A stretch of 64,000 bases of DNA, from positions 868,001 through 932,000 of the forward strand of contig NZ_JACXST010000003.1 in assembly GCF_014850975.1 (NCBI RefSeq). The letters run 5' to 3'. The DNA comes from Methylomonas fluvii. Its GTDB lineage: Bacteria; Pseudomonadota; Gammaproteobacteria; Methylococcales; Methylomonadaceae. The translations under genes and the position numbers were made by a program. This document shows, one piece after another, positions 40,977 to 50,258 of this stretch (the stretch's first letter is position 1; every line of letters begins with the position of its first letter). Below the pieces are notes generated by a model. It made no database searches. It was not told where the DNA came from and was given only the letters and a program-made list of their open reading frames with translations.

Positions 40977-41273
40977 TCATTCATTCCCCCAAACCGGCGA
41001 ACTCGGGCCTTCGTAGGGAGTGAGGTTGAGACAATATTTGACTGTTAGACCTTCGGCTTCCGAATAAACCAGATGTTTGATGGAGTGAACTGTATATCGG
41101 CTAGGGCGATCTAGCGAAGCGATAATGCCTACACCATCAAGTCGGTCCCAGCCAACATCATCGAAACGCTCGCCAACTAAAACAGTATGGAAAGGTGTAT
41201 CGGATTCGAATGCAGCTATGGGTTTGTGTTTCCCTGATGTGTCGCACAGCTCTAACAGGTATCGAGTAGCCAT
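40977..41273 (-). CDS. Small hypothetical protein
   Basis: The 98-residue protein has no signal or membrane segment. Its alternating hydrophobic pattern suggests a small beta-rich fold. The 3' end abuts the ABM remnant, so the last residues may come from the deletion that joined them. Function unknown. Confidence 0.6.
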   Translation of the reverse strand: MATRYLLELCDTSGKHKPIAAFESDTPFHTVLVGERFDDVGWDRLDGVGIIASLDRPSRYTVHSIKHLVYSEAEGLTVKYCLNLTPYEGPSSPVWGNE

Positions 41274-41350
41274 ATATTTTGCACCTTGCTTATTTTTCTA
41301 GTTACGAAACTCATTACTCACATCCAGCCAAAATGTTTTGGCAGCGCAAC

Positions 41351-41842
41351 TTAGGCCGATGCGCTCAATACATTACCAATAAATGTTTGCCAGATGGAGT
41401 TCGGCGTCCAGATTTCGTTCATCGGATACGTTGCAATCACTTCTTCTTCCGCCAAGCACAACCGGCGATAAAAATAAATGAAAGCGGACGCCCGTTTATT
41501 TTTTGCGCAATGCACCCAGACCTTATGCCCTTCAAATGCCTTGAGGACAGCAAAGAATTGTTCCAGCTGGCTAAGCCTGGGTTGTTCCCAGGCTACGGGA
41601 ATTTGAATATAAGTAATGCCTTGGCCCGCAACCAATTCGGCTTCGCCTGGCAATGCGTTGCTAGCCGTTGGCGGCGCCAAGTTAATCAACGCCTCTATAC
41701 CAAGCTCCGATAGTTTGGCTATGTCCGCCTCAGTCAGCTGTGCGGAACACCAAAGCCAGTCGAATACCTGATAAACGTTTTCAGCTTCAATGGGGTTATT
41801 CAATAGCGAAAGTCGCCTGTATACGTAACACGTTGAAGTCAT
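41351..41842 (-). CDS. Cys-based protein phosphatase-like protein (DUF442/dual-specificity type)
   Basis: The 163-residue protein has the phosphate-binding loop VHCAKNKRAS, a C-x5-R signature of Cys-based phosphatases. A segment LSELGIEALINLAPP is typical of the DUF442 (beta-lactamase-hydrolase-like) or dual-specificity branch. A general-acid Asp is not obvious. It lies 32 bases after the tautomerase gene. Confidence 0.78.
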   Translation of the reverse strand: MTSTCYVYRRLSLLNNPIEAENVYQVFDWLWCSAQLTEADIAKLSELGIEALINLAPPTASNALPGEAELVAGQGITYIQIPVAWEQPRLSQLEQFFAVLKAFEGHKVWVHCAKNKRASAFIYFYRRLCLAEEEVIATYPMNEIWTPNSIWQTFIGNVLSASA

Positions 41843-41874
41843 TCGCTGAGGTTTGGATCGGCGTTGAGCATTTG

Positions 41875-42270
41875 TTACACGTCAACTTTAAAACCCAGAT
41901 CAACATCGCAACCCGCTTGCCCACCTCGAATACCCCAATTCTCTTTGGGGATTTCTCTCAGCAAAATCTTCACATGATCAGGAGGTATGCCAAATGGCTC
42001 GAGATTGGTCACTATGGCCTTGTATAGATTTCGCTTGGCATCAAGCGATCTGCCGGCAAAGGCATCTATGCTGATATGGGTATAAAAATCCGCTTGCTCT
42101 CTCGCAGGCGGATAGGCGAAGCGATGCGGTTCATGAACAATAAGTCGAACATTCTTATCACCCGGGACAATTTTGAACGCTTCGCGTAAGGCCATGTGCA
42201 CGGCTTCCATCAGGGCAAATTCTTGCGTTGGCGTGTATTGGCGACGGACTTCAATCAACACACTTGGCAT
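41875..42270 (-). CDS. Tautomerase-superfamily protein (Pro-1 present)
   Basis: The 131-residue protein starts MPSVLIEV; removal of Met gives the N-terminal catalytic Pro of the 4-oxalocrotonate tautomerase superfamily. It ends with NWGIRGGQAG. At this length it is a fused double-unit form. A second, related protein lies at 47017 but lacks the Pro. The substrate is unknown. Confidence 0.82.
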   Translation of the reverse strand: MPSVLIEVRRQYTPTQEFALMEAVHMALREAFKIVPGDKNVRLIVHEPHRFAYPPAREQADFYTHISIDAFAGRSLDAKRNLYKAIVTNLEPFGIPPDHVKILLREIPKENWGIRGGQAGCDVDLGFKVDV

Positions 42271-42376
42271 TTCTACTCCTTAGCTTTTCAGCGATTTGGC
42301 AACCGACGTCTTGTCTGGTTGCAATGATTGATCAAAAGGGTAACGAGACCCCTCCAAAAAACGAGACGAAAGACCA

Positions 42377-42556
42377 TCATGAAATCATCGACGATGAATC
42401 CGATTTGGCGGAAGGCCGCTTGATAAGAATCCGAATCCAAAACCAAGTCTCCAAGCTTGCACCAACCGCAAATCCAATGTTGCCGACGCCAGAATAGCCG
42501 GCCAGATAACACGTCAAGGCTAACACTAAAATTGTTGCGGTGATGATGTGTTTCAT
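42377..42556 (-). CDS. Small membrane protein (59 residues)
   Basis: The frame starts MKHIITATILVLALTCYLAG, has a strong GGAGGAG 9-14 bases upstream, and contains one clear membrane helix and a second weak one (VGNIGFAVGASLETWFWI), followed by a basic, Ser-rich tail. A damaged copy with the same start, leader and 3' end occurs at 45690-45790, and this supports the frame as a real gene. No function is known. Confidence 0.6.
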   Translation of the reverse strand: MKHIITATILVLALTCYLAGYSGVGNIGFAVGASLETWFWIRILIKRPSAKSDSSSMIS

Positions 42557-42651
42557 ATCCTAGTTCTCCTCCGTATTACGCTTAACGAACAACAATAACC
42601 TACGACGGCCTTGCTTTCCGCATTTCCAAACGCCATGGCGATAAGACTGAT

Positions 42652-43052
42652 TTATCTCTGCCTATCAGCAGGATGATTGATACTATCACCGGTTCGCACT
42701 TCGCCCAGTTCAAAGGGATTAACACCTTCAAGGCAGGCGACGTTGTAGCCGTACTGGCTAGGCACGGATCGGCGTTAGTGGTGGGTATAGATGCCGCAAA
42801 TCGAACAAAAATAATGCTTGGCGCTCATGGTGTTGAATTGGTAAAGCTTCAGCACCTCTTGGCCTTTGACGACCTTTATTCCCGAAAGCGGGACCGATGC
42901 CATAATCGCGCCTTTGCGCCGGCATAACGAGCAATCGCAGCGGCGCGGATCGACGATGCCGTCGGAAGATCGAGTTCCAGCTCAACCGCACCGCAATGGC
43001 AGGTGGCGCGGTGTTTGGCATTGATGAGGGTGTTGCCTACTTTTTTGATCAT
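42652..43052 (-). pseudogene. GFA/CENP-V-family protein, frameshifted and with ochre stop
   Basis: In two frames the minus strand encodes a glutathione-dependent-formaldehyde-activating-enzyme-like (GFA) protein: an N-terminal ATCHCGAVELELDLP, then RRCDCSLCRRKGAIMA, YFCSICGIYTHH and YGYNVACLEGVNPFEL. These hold the zinc-binding cysteines. One base is missing near 42960, and TAA at 42775-42777 replaces the Gln of the THHQRR motif. The copy is therefore inactive. Confidence 0.82.
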
Positions 43053-43144
43053 ATTGTGGTTGTCGGTTGTTTTTGACGGTTCTAATGCTTTCGGCTGGGC
43101 CGATTCGCGTCTTTCATGAGCTTGCTAAATTCGTGCAGACGAAG

Positions 43145-43834
43145 TTACTGACCAACGGCGCGTAAGTCATTCAACCAAGTTCCAGCGTTTCTCGCCATCT
43201 GCTCATGTTCTTCATCCCGCCATGTCTCGCTGAGTGCCGAGGCATACCAGTCACGCATGGCCGGCAAGGCGAGCAAATGGTCGACGTACGAGCGAGCAGG
43301 CGGAGCCATTTCCAAGCCGTAGGTTTGTACGCGAAACGCGACGGGCGCGAAGAAAGCGTCCACGGCGGTAAATTCCGGCCCAGCCAGGTAGGGTCCGCCA
43401 AAGCGAGTTAGCCCCTCTTGCCATAATGCATTCAATCGAGTCAGATCCTTTGCCAAGGCTGGCGAAGGCGATGCCAAGCGAATCCGTAATCCGCAATTCA
43501 TGGTGCAACATTCACGCAAAACATGAAAACCAGAGTGCATTTCTGCAACCGCGCAACGGGCCCAGGTTCGCGCCGTTGCATCGGCCGGCCACACCGCCGG
43601 GCTTCGCTCGGCCAAGTATTCGGTAATCGCCAACGAATCCCACACGACGGTTTCGCCGTCGATCAGACAAGGCACTTTTCCGGTTGGCGAGAAATGGCGG
43701 AAGGCGTTGGCTTGATCCGTTCCGGTAAACGGAACCAGCTTTTCGACAAATGGAATGCCGAGTTCACGCATCAATATCCAGGGCCGTAGCGACCATGACG
43801 AGTAATTTTTATTGGCGATGTAGAGTTCGAACAT
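43145..43834 (-). CDS. Glutathione S-transferase family protein
   Basis: The 229-residue protein has the thioredoxin-like N-terminal domain (YIANKNYSSWSLRPW with the catalytic Ser candidates, then KVPCLIDGETVVWDSLAI) and an all-helical C-terminal domain. This start pattern is typical of the zeta/beta-like GSTs called YfcF/GstA-like in proteobacteria. A truncated relative with the same NKEYSSWPLRPW start is at 58401. It is intact. Confidence 0.88.
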   Translation of the reverse strand: MFELYIANKNYSSWSLRPWILMRELGIPFVEKLVPFTGTDQANAFRHFSPTGKVPCLIDGETVVWDSLAITEYLAERSPAVWPADATARTWARCAVAEMHSGFHVLRECCTMNCGLRIRLASPSPALAKDLTRLNALWQEGLTRFGGPYLAGPEFTAVDAFFAPVAFRVQTYGLEMAPPARSYVDHLLALPAMRDWYASALSETWRDEEHEQMARNAGTWLNDLRAVGQ

Positions 43835-43857
43835 GAGCGATAGTTCTCCTTGGTTTT

Positions 43858-44958
43858 TTAACCGTCGATTTTGCCACTGGGTATAAGCCCGGCGGAAGAA
43901 TGGCTTTGGCGGTCGCCATCCGATTTCAAATTGAACGCATTCACGAATTCACGCACCACGCCGACAAATTCATCGGCTCGATCCTGCATGATGAAATGGC
44001 CGCTGTTGCCGACCACGATATGCCGCGAATGGCTGGACAGACGGGCCAGATCGTCCTGCTCTGCCTGTTGAATTTCGGCGAGCACCTTTTCCGCTTCGAC
44101 ATCTTTGCCCACTCTTGCCGCTTCGCGCGCGACTATATCCGGGTCCACCAGATTGCCGGCGGTTAGCACCAGTAACGGCAGATTGCCTAAACTGCCTGGC
44201 GGCGGTGTGGCCGGATCGAGTCCTTGGCGCATCACGGCGATTTCATTGGCTACCGCCTGAGCGGTATCGGTGCGATTTTGTATCGCGGTTTTCGCGGCCA
44301 GGATTTCAGCCGGTAGCGGAGAAGGCCTGCGATTGGCATCGGCGATACCCAGCAGCCTGACGATACCAAGCCGCGACAACGGTTCGGCAATTGCAATTTG
44401 CAGGGCTTGTTTCCGATAATCCCAGGCAGCGTAGGGATACTGGTGCATGGGGCTTTGCTCGTGCGTCGAATCGACCAGAACAATACCCTGCGTCTGTTCG
44501 GGAAACCGCTGATAGAAAGCACGCACGTAAATTCCGCCACGGGAATGGCCGACCAATACAAACGGAGGGGCAATGCCGGCGTTGTGCAATAAGGCTTGCA
44601 GGTTTTCAGCCACTTCTTCCGGCTGGATGGCAGCGGCTATCGAATCGCTCCAACCCAGGCCTGGGCGGTCGTAGGCGCAAACGCGCATGGTCTGGGCCAG
44701 CTTGGCGTGAACCGGATACCAGCTCAACACGTTTTCGCCGAGGCCCGCTTCGAGAACCAGCGTCGGCGAACCGGAACCCAGGCAGTAAAGATGAAGATTC
44801 ACGCCGTTCACCGCAATCGTGCGTCCAGGCGGCGGGAATGCGGCTAGGTCTGCCGCGGTTGTTTCGGCTTGGTAAACTGCTCCCGCCAAGGCAGTAAGAC
44901 AGGCGATTGCCAAACCGAAAAGCCAGTAGCGCGAACACAGCCGCGATGCAAATTTCAT
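43858..44958 (-). CDS. Alpha/beta hydrolase with N-terminal membrane anchor
   Basis: I start it at 44958 (MKFASRLCSRYW, 366 residues); ATG 44967 is also in frame. A hydrophobic N-terminal segment (about 10-28) may be a signal or an anchor. The hydrolase core has the oxyanion-type GLGENVLSW, nucleophile elbow GHSRGG, and a C-terminal His in GNSGHFI. It lies 31 bases after the DUF6624 gene. The substrate is unknown. Confidence 0.82.
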   Translation of the reverse strand: MKFASRLCSRYWLFGLAIACLTALAGAVYQAETTAADLAAFPPPGRTIAVNGVNLHLYCLGSGSPTLVLEAGLGENVLSWYPVHAKLAQTMRVCAYDRPGLGWSDSIAAAIQPEEVAENLQALLHNAGIAPPFVLVGHSRGGIYVRAFYQRFPEQTQGIVLVDSTHEQSPMHQYPYAAWDYRKQALQIAIAEPLSRLGIVRLLGIADANRRPSPLPAEILAAKTAIQNRTDTAQAVANEIAVMRQGLDPATPPPGSLGNLPLLVLTAGNLVDPDIVAREAARVGKDVEAEKVLAEIQQAEQDDLARLSSHSRHIVVGNSGHFIMQDRADEFVGVVREFVNAFNLKSDGDRQSHSSAGLIPSGKIDG

Positions 44959-44989
44959 GTCAATCAACGAACGTTTGGGTAATCGGGAT

Positions 44990-45595
44990 TCAACTTGCGC
45001 CCCTCCAACCCACGGAATAAAGCCATGTTTGATATTGCTCCTCCAAGTCGGGCAGCGTCGGAATATTCTCTCGCGTACTTTGCGCGGTTAATTCGGCGGT
45101 TCTTTCTTCGATAGTATTCAAGCCGACCGCAAGCCGTCTATCGTTAACGGTTTCCGGATTCTCTATCGGATAAGGTTCGAGTTCTCCGTTTTGATTCGGC
45201 TGGAACTGGGTTCCGTAAATTTGCGGTTTTTCTTCGTACATGCGAATACGGTCTTCCAGAAACGCCGCCTGCCACGGCGTCACGTCGTTATTGGTGGCAG
45301 CTTGCTTCAGCAAAGACAGGCAATGCCGCATGAATGGCGGATTACCGATGGCATGTTGCGCGATCAACCAGGCGCCCCAAGCCCCCTCTTCGCCGACGAG
45401 ACTGTTTCCGGGCCAACCGTATTGTTCGATGATCTCCGCAAGACGAGCGGCATTGCCGATATGTACGGCTTCCATGCGCGGATGGTAGAGAGCTCGGCCC
45501 AGCGAGCCATCGGCGACCAACGCCTCCCGTACCGACAGATCGTTTTTTGCCATCGCCACCAGTTCCCGGCTTAAGGTTTCGTTTGAGTGATGCAT
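44990..45595 (-). CDS. DUF6624-family protein
   Basis: The 201-residue protein has the family patterns HIGNAARLAEIIEQYGWPG and GAWLIAQHAIGN. DUF6624 has no assigned function. It is soluble and all-helical by appearance. Confidence 0.72.
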   Translation of the reverse strand: MHHSNETLSRELVAMAKNDLSVREALVADGSLGRALYHPRMEAVHIGNAARLAEIIEQYGWPGNSLVGEEGAWGAWLIAQHAIGNPPFMRHCLSLLKQAATNNDVTPWQAAFLEDRIRMYEEKPQIYGTQFQPNQNGELEPYPIENPETVNDRRLAVGLNTIEERTAELTAQSTRENIPTLPDLEEQYQTWLYSVGWRGAS

Positions 45596-45689
45596 CAGGG
45601 CTCTGTTTTAGCACTTAGTAAGAGACACTTCAGCTTTTGCCTACCGGTCAACTATCCGGCAGTCAATCAGCGTCCAACATGAAGCAGCT

Positions 45690-45790
45690 TTAAGCGGACG
45701 GACGTTTGATCAAGAGCCGAATCCAAAACCATGTCTCGAAGCCCGCACCAACACCGCTAAAATCATGACGGTGATGATGTGATGTTTCAT
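45690..45790 (-). pseudogene. Damaged copy of the 59-residue membrane protein gene
   Basis: The start (MKHHIITVMIL) and end (FETWFWIR, LIKRPSA) match the intact gene at 42377-42556, and the leader (GGAGAAGA, then CGTAATAAG) is also similar. About 45 bases in the middle are missing and the frame changes, so the copy cannot make the protein. Confidence 0.65.
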
Positions 45791-45865
45791 AGAACTCTTC
45801 TCCTACGTAATAAGTTTAAGGAACAACATTAACCAGCATCCCAGCTAACTCTATATCGGTCCGCA

Positions 45866-46330
45866 TCAATGAATCGATGCCGGGATAGGCAAATGGTAGA
45901 CATAAAACTGTTCGTCACGTGTCCAACCGGTTTTTCGATAAAGTGCCTGCGCCTCGGTGTTGATTGCTGCCGTTGACAAGGTCAGGCGGACTGCCCCTAA
46001 AGCGGCCGCATATTCGACTGCCGCAGCCATGAGCCAGCCGGCAACGCCTTGCCTACGAAATCCGGCATCGACAAATAGATCGTTGAGAATGTAGGTTCGA
46101 GCCAGCGAGACAGACGAAAAGCTGGGATAAAGCTGAACAAAGCCAGTGGCTCTATTGTCCTGCTCGGCCAGGAACAGTGCGGATTCGCCGTGTTCGAATC
46201 GATCCCGCAAAAACGATTTCGCCGCATGCGAATCGCTGGGTTTACCGTAAAACCGGCGGTAAGCATCGAATAACGGAACGAGTGCATCCAGGTCGGACAG
46301 CGTGGCTTGGCGAACGAAGAATGGCTTCAT
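45866..46330 (-). CDS. GNAT-family N-acetyltransferase
   Basis: The 154-residue protein (start at 46330, MKPFFVRQ) has the GNAT acetyl-CoA loop RRQGVAGWLM and a C-terminal NTEAQALYRKTGW. It lies directly after the PaiB-like gene. In Bacillus, PaiA (a GNAT) and PaiB are neighbours, so this could be a PaiA-like partner, although the sequence does not prove it. Confidence 0.85.
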   Translation of the reverse strand: MKPFFVRQATLSDLDALVPLFDAYRRFYGKPSDSHAAKSFLRDRFEHGESALFLAEQDNRATGFVQLYPSFSSVSLARTYILNDLFVDAGFRRQGVAGWLMAAAVEYAAALGAVRLTLSTAAINTEAQALYRKTGWTRDEQFYVYHLPIPASIH

Positions 46331-46354
46331 GACGGATTCCATCAATGGTTGGGA

Positions 46355-46987
46355 TTAGAGCTTGGCAGCATCGGCGACCATATTTGCCATACCCGCCTGC
46401 CCGGATTCGCGCAACGCTTCGATCACGCTGTTTCGGTTTTCCGGCGGCTGGTTTTGGCTGACTTTCCACTTGCCTTGCAGCCGGGTCACGCTGATCTCTA
46501 TACCGACAATCTGCGTGAGCAAGCGTTCGGTAAAATCGGCGGGCGCGTCCGCTACCGACCAAGGCTCTGGGAAACCGGCTTCGAATTCATCCGTCATGGC
46601 CTGCAATTGCCGACGAATCCAGGCCGGGTCGTCGATGATCCTTAGTTTGCCGTATGCATGCACGGCGGTGTAGTTCCAGGTCGGCACCACCTTGCCTGTT
46701 TCCGGTTTGCTGGCATACCAGGACGGCAAGATGTAGGCGTTTTCGGATTGAAACACCGCCAACACCTCGGTCTGTTGATCGAAATCGGTCCAAAGCGGAT
46801 TCGAGCGGGCAATGTGGCCGCGCAAACAGCCGTAAGCCGTATCGCCCTCCTCCAGCCAATGCAGCGGAATGTGGTTGGCGTTCAGACCGTCGGCGGACAA
46901 AGTAACCAGTGTCGCCAGCGGATAATCGCGTATCAAGGCCTGCATGACCTCGATTCTGGGTTCGTCGAAATGTTTGGGAATATACAT
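46355..46987 (-). CDS. PaiB-type FMN-binding regulator-like protein
   Basis: The 210-residue protein begins MYIPKHFDEPR and has the FMN-binding split-barrel pattern: NHIPLHW, then HIARSNPLW, and VPTWNYTAVHAYG. It belongs to the FMN-binding negative transcriptional regulator (PaiB) family. ATG 47017 adds an unrelated leader. It precedes a GNAT gene by 24 bases. Confidence 0.88.
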   Translation of the reverse strand: MYIPKHFDEPRIEVMQALIRDYPLATLVTLSADGLNANHIPLHWLEEGDTAYGCLRGHIARSNPLWTDFDQQTEVLAVFQSENAYILPSWYASKPETGKVVPTWNYTAVHAYGKLRIIDDPAWIRRQLQAMTDEFEAGFPEPWSVADAPADFTERLLTQIVGIEISVTRLQGKWKVSQNQPPENRNSVIEALRESGQAGMANMVADAAKL

Positions 46988-47016
46988 TTGATGTTTACCG
47001 TTTAAAGTTGATGCCA

Positions 47017-47406
47017 CTAGACATTGATTTTGTAATTCAAGGTTACTTCATCGCCGTGCATACCACGGAATCCCCAATTGCAGGCTGGACTTTCATGGAT
47101 GCAGATTTCAATATCTTGGTTAGTAATCCCGATCTTTTCTTGGATGCGGTCGAACAGTAAACGAATCAGCTTTTTCTTGGTGGCGACTTCCCTCCCTGTG
47201 ATCATGCTGATCTCGATGATCGTATAGGCATGGGTTCTGCCACTGGGCGCAAACAGGTCGTCTTTTTCCAGCGGAAAGAATCTGTGCGCCCTCTTGTCTT
47301 GCGGAAACTGCAAGGCTTCCACCACGCATTCATGAATCACATCGGACAATTGCCGCTTGATGGGGTTGAGATGGTCTTTAATCCCGTAGATTTTGATTTG
47401 TGCCAT
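47017..47406 (-). CDS. Tautomerase-like protein lacking Pro-1
   Basis: The 129-residue protein resembles the tautomerase at 41875 (shared end pattern NWGFRG and overall length), but its N-terminus is MAQIKIYG. The catalytic Pro after Met is missing, so it either acts differently or is non-catalytic. It ends 29 bases before the PaiB-like gene. Confidence 0.75.
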   Translation of the reverse strand: MAQIKIYGIKDHLNPIKRQLSDVIHECVVEALQFPQDKRAHRFFPLEKDDLFAPSGRTHAYTIIEISMITGREVATKKKLIRLLFDRIQEKIGITNQDIEICIHESPACNWGFRGMHGDEVTLNYKINV

Positions 47407-47439
47407 TTTAAAGTCTCTTGAAATAAGGAACTGTAGCCA

Positions 47440-48129
47440 TCAGCTTGCACTAACCGCAGTCAAAAACGCCGCAACCAAAGGATGCGGCTGCTCCGGCGTG
47501 GACCGGAGTTGCGGCACGAACAGCGTGCCGATAAAAAACGGATGATCGGGCCATTCGATGACTCGAATTTCGCCTTCTGCATCGGCACCGGTGATTCGCA
47601 TTGGGCCTTGTTTCAAGACTTCGATAAATTCCGGGTTGATGCCGAAATTGCAGTAGTACTGTTCGGTGGCGGTCAACGCTCCGTAGATGTCGGCGGCGCG
47701 GGAGCCCGGTTCGAAACTCAGCGGCAGTTGTCGTCCGGCCAACGAGCAAGCCAGTTTCGAAATGAACAGATCGGACGCATAAGGATCGTACTCGGCATGT
47801 TGCGCGTCTTTAAATCCCAGCACATTGCGGGCGTATTCCAAAATCATGTGTTGAAATCCGCCGCAGGTGCCGAAGCATGGAATACCGTTTTCGCGGGCAT
47901 AACGAATCGCCTCCAGGGTTTTGTCCAGATTCTTATACGGGCTGCCCGGCGCCACCCAGATGCCGGCATAGCGTTCGAACAGGGTTTGGTCGATGTCTGC
48001 GGTTGAAACCCAGTCGGCGTTAATATCCACCCCCAAAGCCGTCTTGGCATGTTCGATGGCGGCGTTGGTCGACAAATGCGGCGGAAATGTCGGCGTGTAT
48101 TCACCGAGCAAGGCGATTGATGGGATCAT
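47440..48129 (-). CDS. CTP synthase C-terminal-region-related glutamine amidotransferase-like protein
   Basis: The 229-residue protein is a class I amidotransferase domain without a synthase part. The nucleophile motif GTCGGFQH is present. The place of the His-x-Glu pair reads FVPQLRSTP, so both residues are replaced (Val and Gln). This family is known as the CTP-synthase-related (seleno)protein; some members have Sec in place of the Cys. The function is unknown. Without the usual triad, glutamine hydrolysis is uncertain. Confidence 0.78.
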   Translation of the reverse strand: MIPSIALLGEYTPTFPPHLSTNAAIEHAKTALGVDINADWVSTADIDQTLFERYAGIWVAPGSPYKNLDKTLEAIRYARENGIPCFGTCGGFQHMILEYARNVLGFKDAQHAEYDPYASDLFISKLACSLAGRQLPLSFEPGSRAADIYGALTATEQYYCNFGINPEFIEVLKQGPMRITGADAEGEIRVIEWPDHPFFIGTLFVPQLRSTPEQPHPLVAAFLTAVSAS

Positions 48130-48152
48130 GGCGGGTCAGTTTCTCAGTTAAT

Positions 48153-48968
48153 TTAGGGTTTCGATCGATAGATCTCCGGAGCTGCTCGATACAGACACGA
48201 ATAATGGGAAAGTCCGTCCACTACCGTGATTTTCGAACAGCCGGGCAACGCCGATGCCAAAAAATCGGCCATGGCAAGCGGCGACCAGTTGTCTTCCGCG
48301 CCGTGCCAGATCTGAGTATCGACGCTGATTTCGGCCAGCGCCGCTTTCCAAGGTTGAACGTAGGCGACGAGGTCGCGAGCATAGCCTAGGGCATCGCGCT
48401 TAAAACAGGTTTTGAGCGTTTTTATCATCGTGGTCCGAAATCCCTGGTCGGCCAGCAATGCTCGGTCTTCGCCGGCCGCGCTGGCAAATAACATTCGCAA
48501 CAACAGGCCTGGAAACCTATTCGCCAGCCATCCTTGTACCCGAGCCAACCGCAGAAATGCGGACGGACGGTTTTGAGCCAGCCGGAAAACGGCTTTTCCC
48601 GCCGCCGCGTCGATGAAGTCGCCGGCATCCAGCGGCGCGGCGGCGGAAACCAAATGCAGGCTGCGAACCTTGCCGTTCATCGCCCGGCAAACTTGCAAGG
48701 CAATGCAGGCGCCGATCGAAAAGCCGATAAAATCGACGGGCTTATCGCCAACCTTCTTGGCAATCTCATCGGCGATGCATTGGTAATACGCATGGCCTTG
48801 CAACCCAGGGGCTATGGTCGAGCGGTCATAACAAATGATAGTCTGCTGATGTTTTTTGCCATAACGATCGAAAATTTCGCATTCGTCAGGCGAACCCGGC
48901 GTACCGTGGAAATAGATCACCGGCCGGCCGTCGGCGGCGCCGAATTGGCTGAATTCTATTGATGACAT
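48153..48968 (-). CDS. Alpha/beta hydrolase
   Basis: The 271-residue protein (start 48968, MSSIEFSQF) has HGTPGSP near the start, nucleophile elbow GFSIGA, Asp in GAEDNWSP and His in LSHYSC. It resembles soluble esterases. Its start overlaps the end of the amidase frame by 13 bases, so translation was coupled. Confidence 0.82.
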   Translation of the reverse strand: MSSIEFSQFGAADGRPVIYFHGTPGSPDECEIFDRYGKKHQQTIICYDRSTIAPGLQGHAYYQCIADEIAKKVGDKPVDFIGFSIGACIALQVCRAMNGKVRSLHLVSAAAPLDAGDFIDAAAGKAVFRLAQNRPSAFLRLARVQGWLANRFPGLLLRMLFASAAGEDRALLADQGFRTTMIKTLKTCFKRDALGYARDLVAYVQPWKAALAEISVDTQIWHGAEDNWSPLAMADFLASALPGCSKITVVDGLSHYSCLYRAAPEIYRSKP

Positions 48969-50258
48969 AAAGGTGGCATCCTGTGTTTCCAAGGTTCGGA
49001 TTGTTCGAGCTGGGCGGCCAGTTGGAACAATAGCCGGTCGTTACCGATTGCGGCCATGAACTGCGCGCCATGCGGCAAACCATCATCGCTCCAATACAGC
49101 GGCACCGACATCGCCGGTTGGCCGGTGATGTTGGCAAGCGGGGTGAACGGCGTTTGCTGCACGGCTTTGCTGATGATCGCATCCAGCAAGCTGTTGCAGA
49201 AAATTTTGTCGGCCAAGCCGCTCGCCAGCAATCCGCACATCAGCCATCGTTCCAGAACATTGGGATCAAGGGCGTCGGATGCCAACGGCGGCGTGGCAAC
49301 CGTCGGCGTCAGAACCACGTCGTAGCGGTTATGAAAATCCGCCAACCGTGCGGCAATCCGCTGCCAGACAGCCAAGGCCTGCTGCAGTTGTTCGTCGCTC
49401 ACGCCTTTGCCGACGCCGGCCATCAGCCGGGTGTTCAACTCGAGGGCCAGCTGAGGTTCAGCCAGTTCCAGCAGTTGCGCCATGTTGGCGACATCCCGCG
49501 CGGTATAGTAAAAAATCACGGTCAGAAAGGCGCGCATCAATTCGTGGCCGTCGAAGTTCCAGGCCGCCTCCTCCACAATGTGGCCGAGCGCAGCGCAGTG
49601 TTTGGCGGCTTTGGCTGCAGCGGAGAGACAGTCGCGGTGTATCAATGTTTCGACAGGCGCCTGGTTGATCAGCGCTATTTTCAGCCTTTTCGGTGGCTGG
49701 CTGGCGGCGTGCAGGTAAGACGTGGAAGCCGGATCGGAGTGGCCGGCCACCCAATCCAGATAGGCGGCGCTGTCGCGCACGCTGATCGTGCAGGCATGGC
49801 TGACCACCGCCCCGCCCCACGCCTTCGATAAATCTTCGAAGCGGTTCAAGCCTCGGGACAGTTTGAAACCGAAAATGCCGCAATAGGAAGTCGGCAGCCG
49901 GATCGATCCACCGCCGTCGCTGGCATAGGCCATAGGCACGATGCGGGCAGCCACGGCTGCGGCACTGCCACCGCTGGAGCCGCCCGAATTGAGGCTTAGA
50001 TTCCAGGGGTTGCGGGTGCTACCGAACACGGCGTTGTTGGTCAGCGCCGAGCTCGGAGGTATTGGTCTTGCCGAAAGTAATCAACCCGGCGGCATTGAGC
50101 CGGGCGGCCATTTCGCTATCGGCGGCGGGACGGTAATCCTTCATCGCCACACTACCGTTCGACATAGTGACGCCAGCGAAACGCAGCATCAAGTCCTTCA
50201 CCAGAAAAGGCACGCCGGTAAACGGCGCACGGTTGCCCAGGTTTTTCACCAGCAATGC
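48956..50258 (-). pseudogene. Amidase-signature enzyme, N-terminally truncated and frameshifted
   Basis: The frame from 50258 carries GVPFLVKDLM (catalytic Lys) and GKTNTSELG. It then shifts by one base near 50046-50056 to the main frame, with the Ser-rich loop [10 protein letters not shown] and [10 protein letters not shown] (cis-Ser and nucleophile Ser). The C-terminal part is intact to the stop. About 50 N-terminal residues are missing and are replaced by a methyltransferase fragment in the other frame. The gene is dead. Confidence 0.8.
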
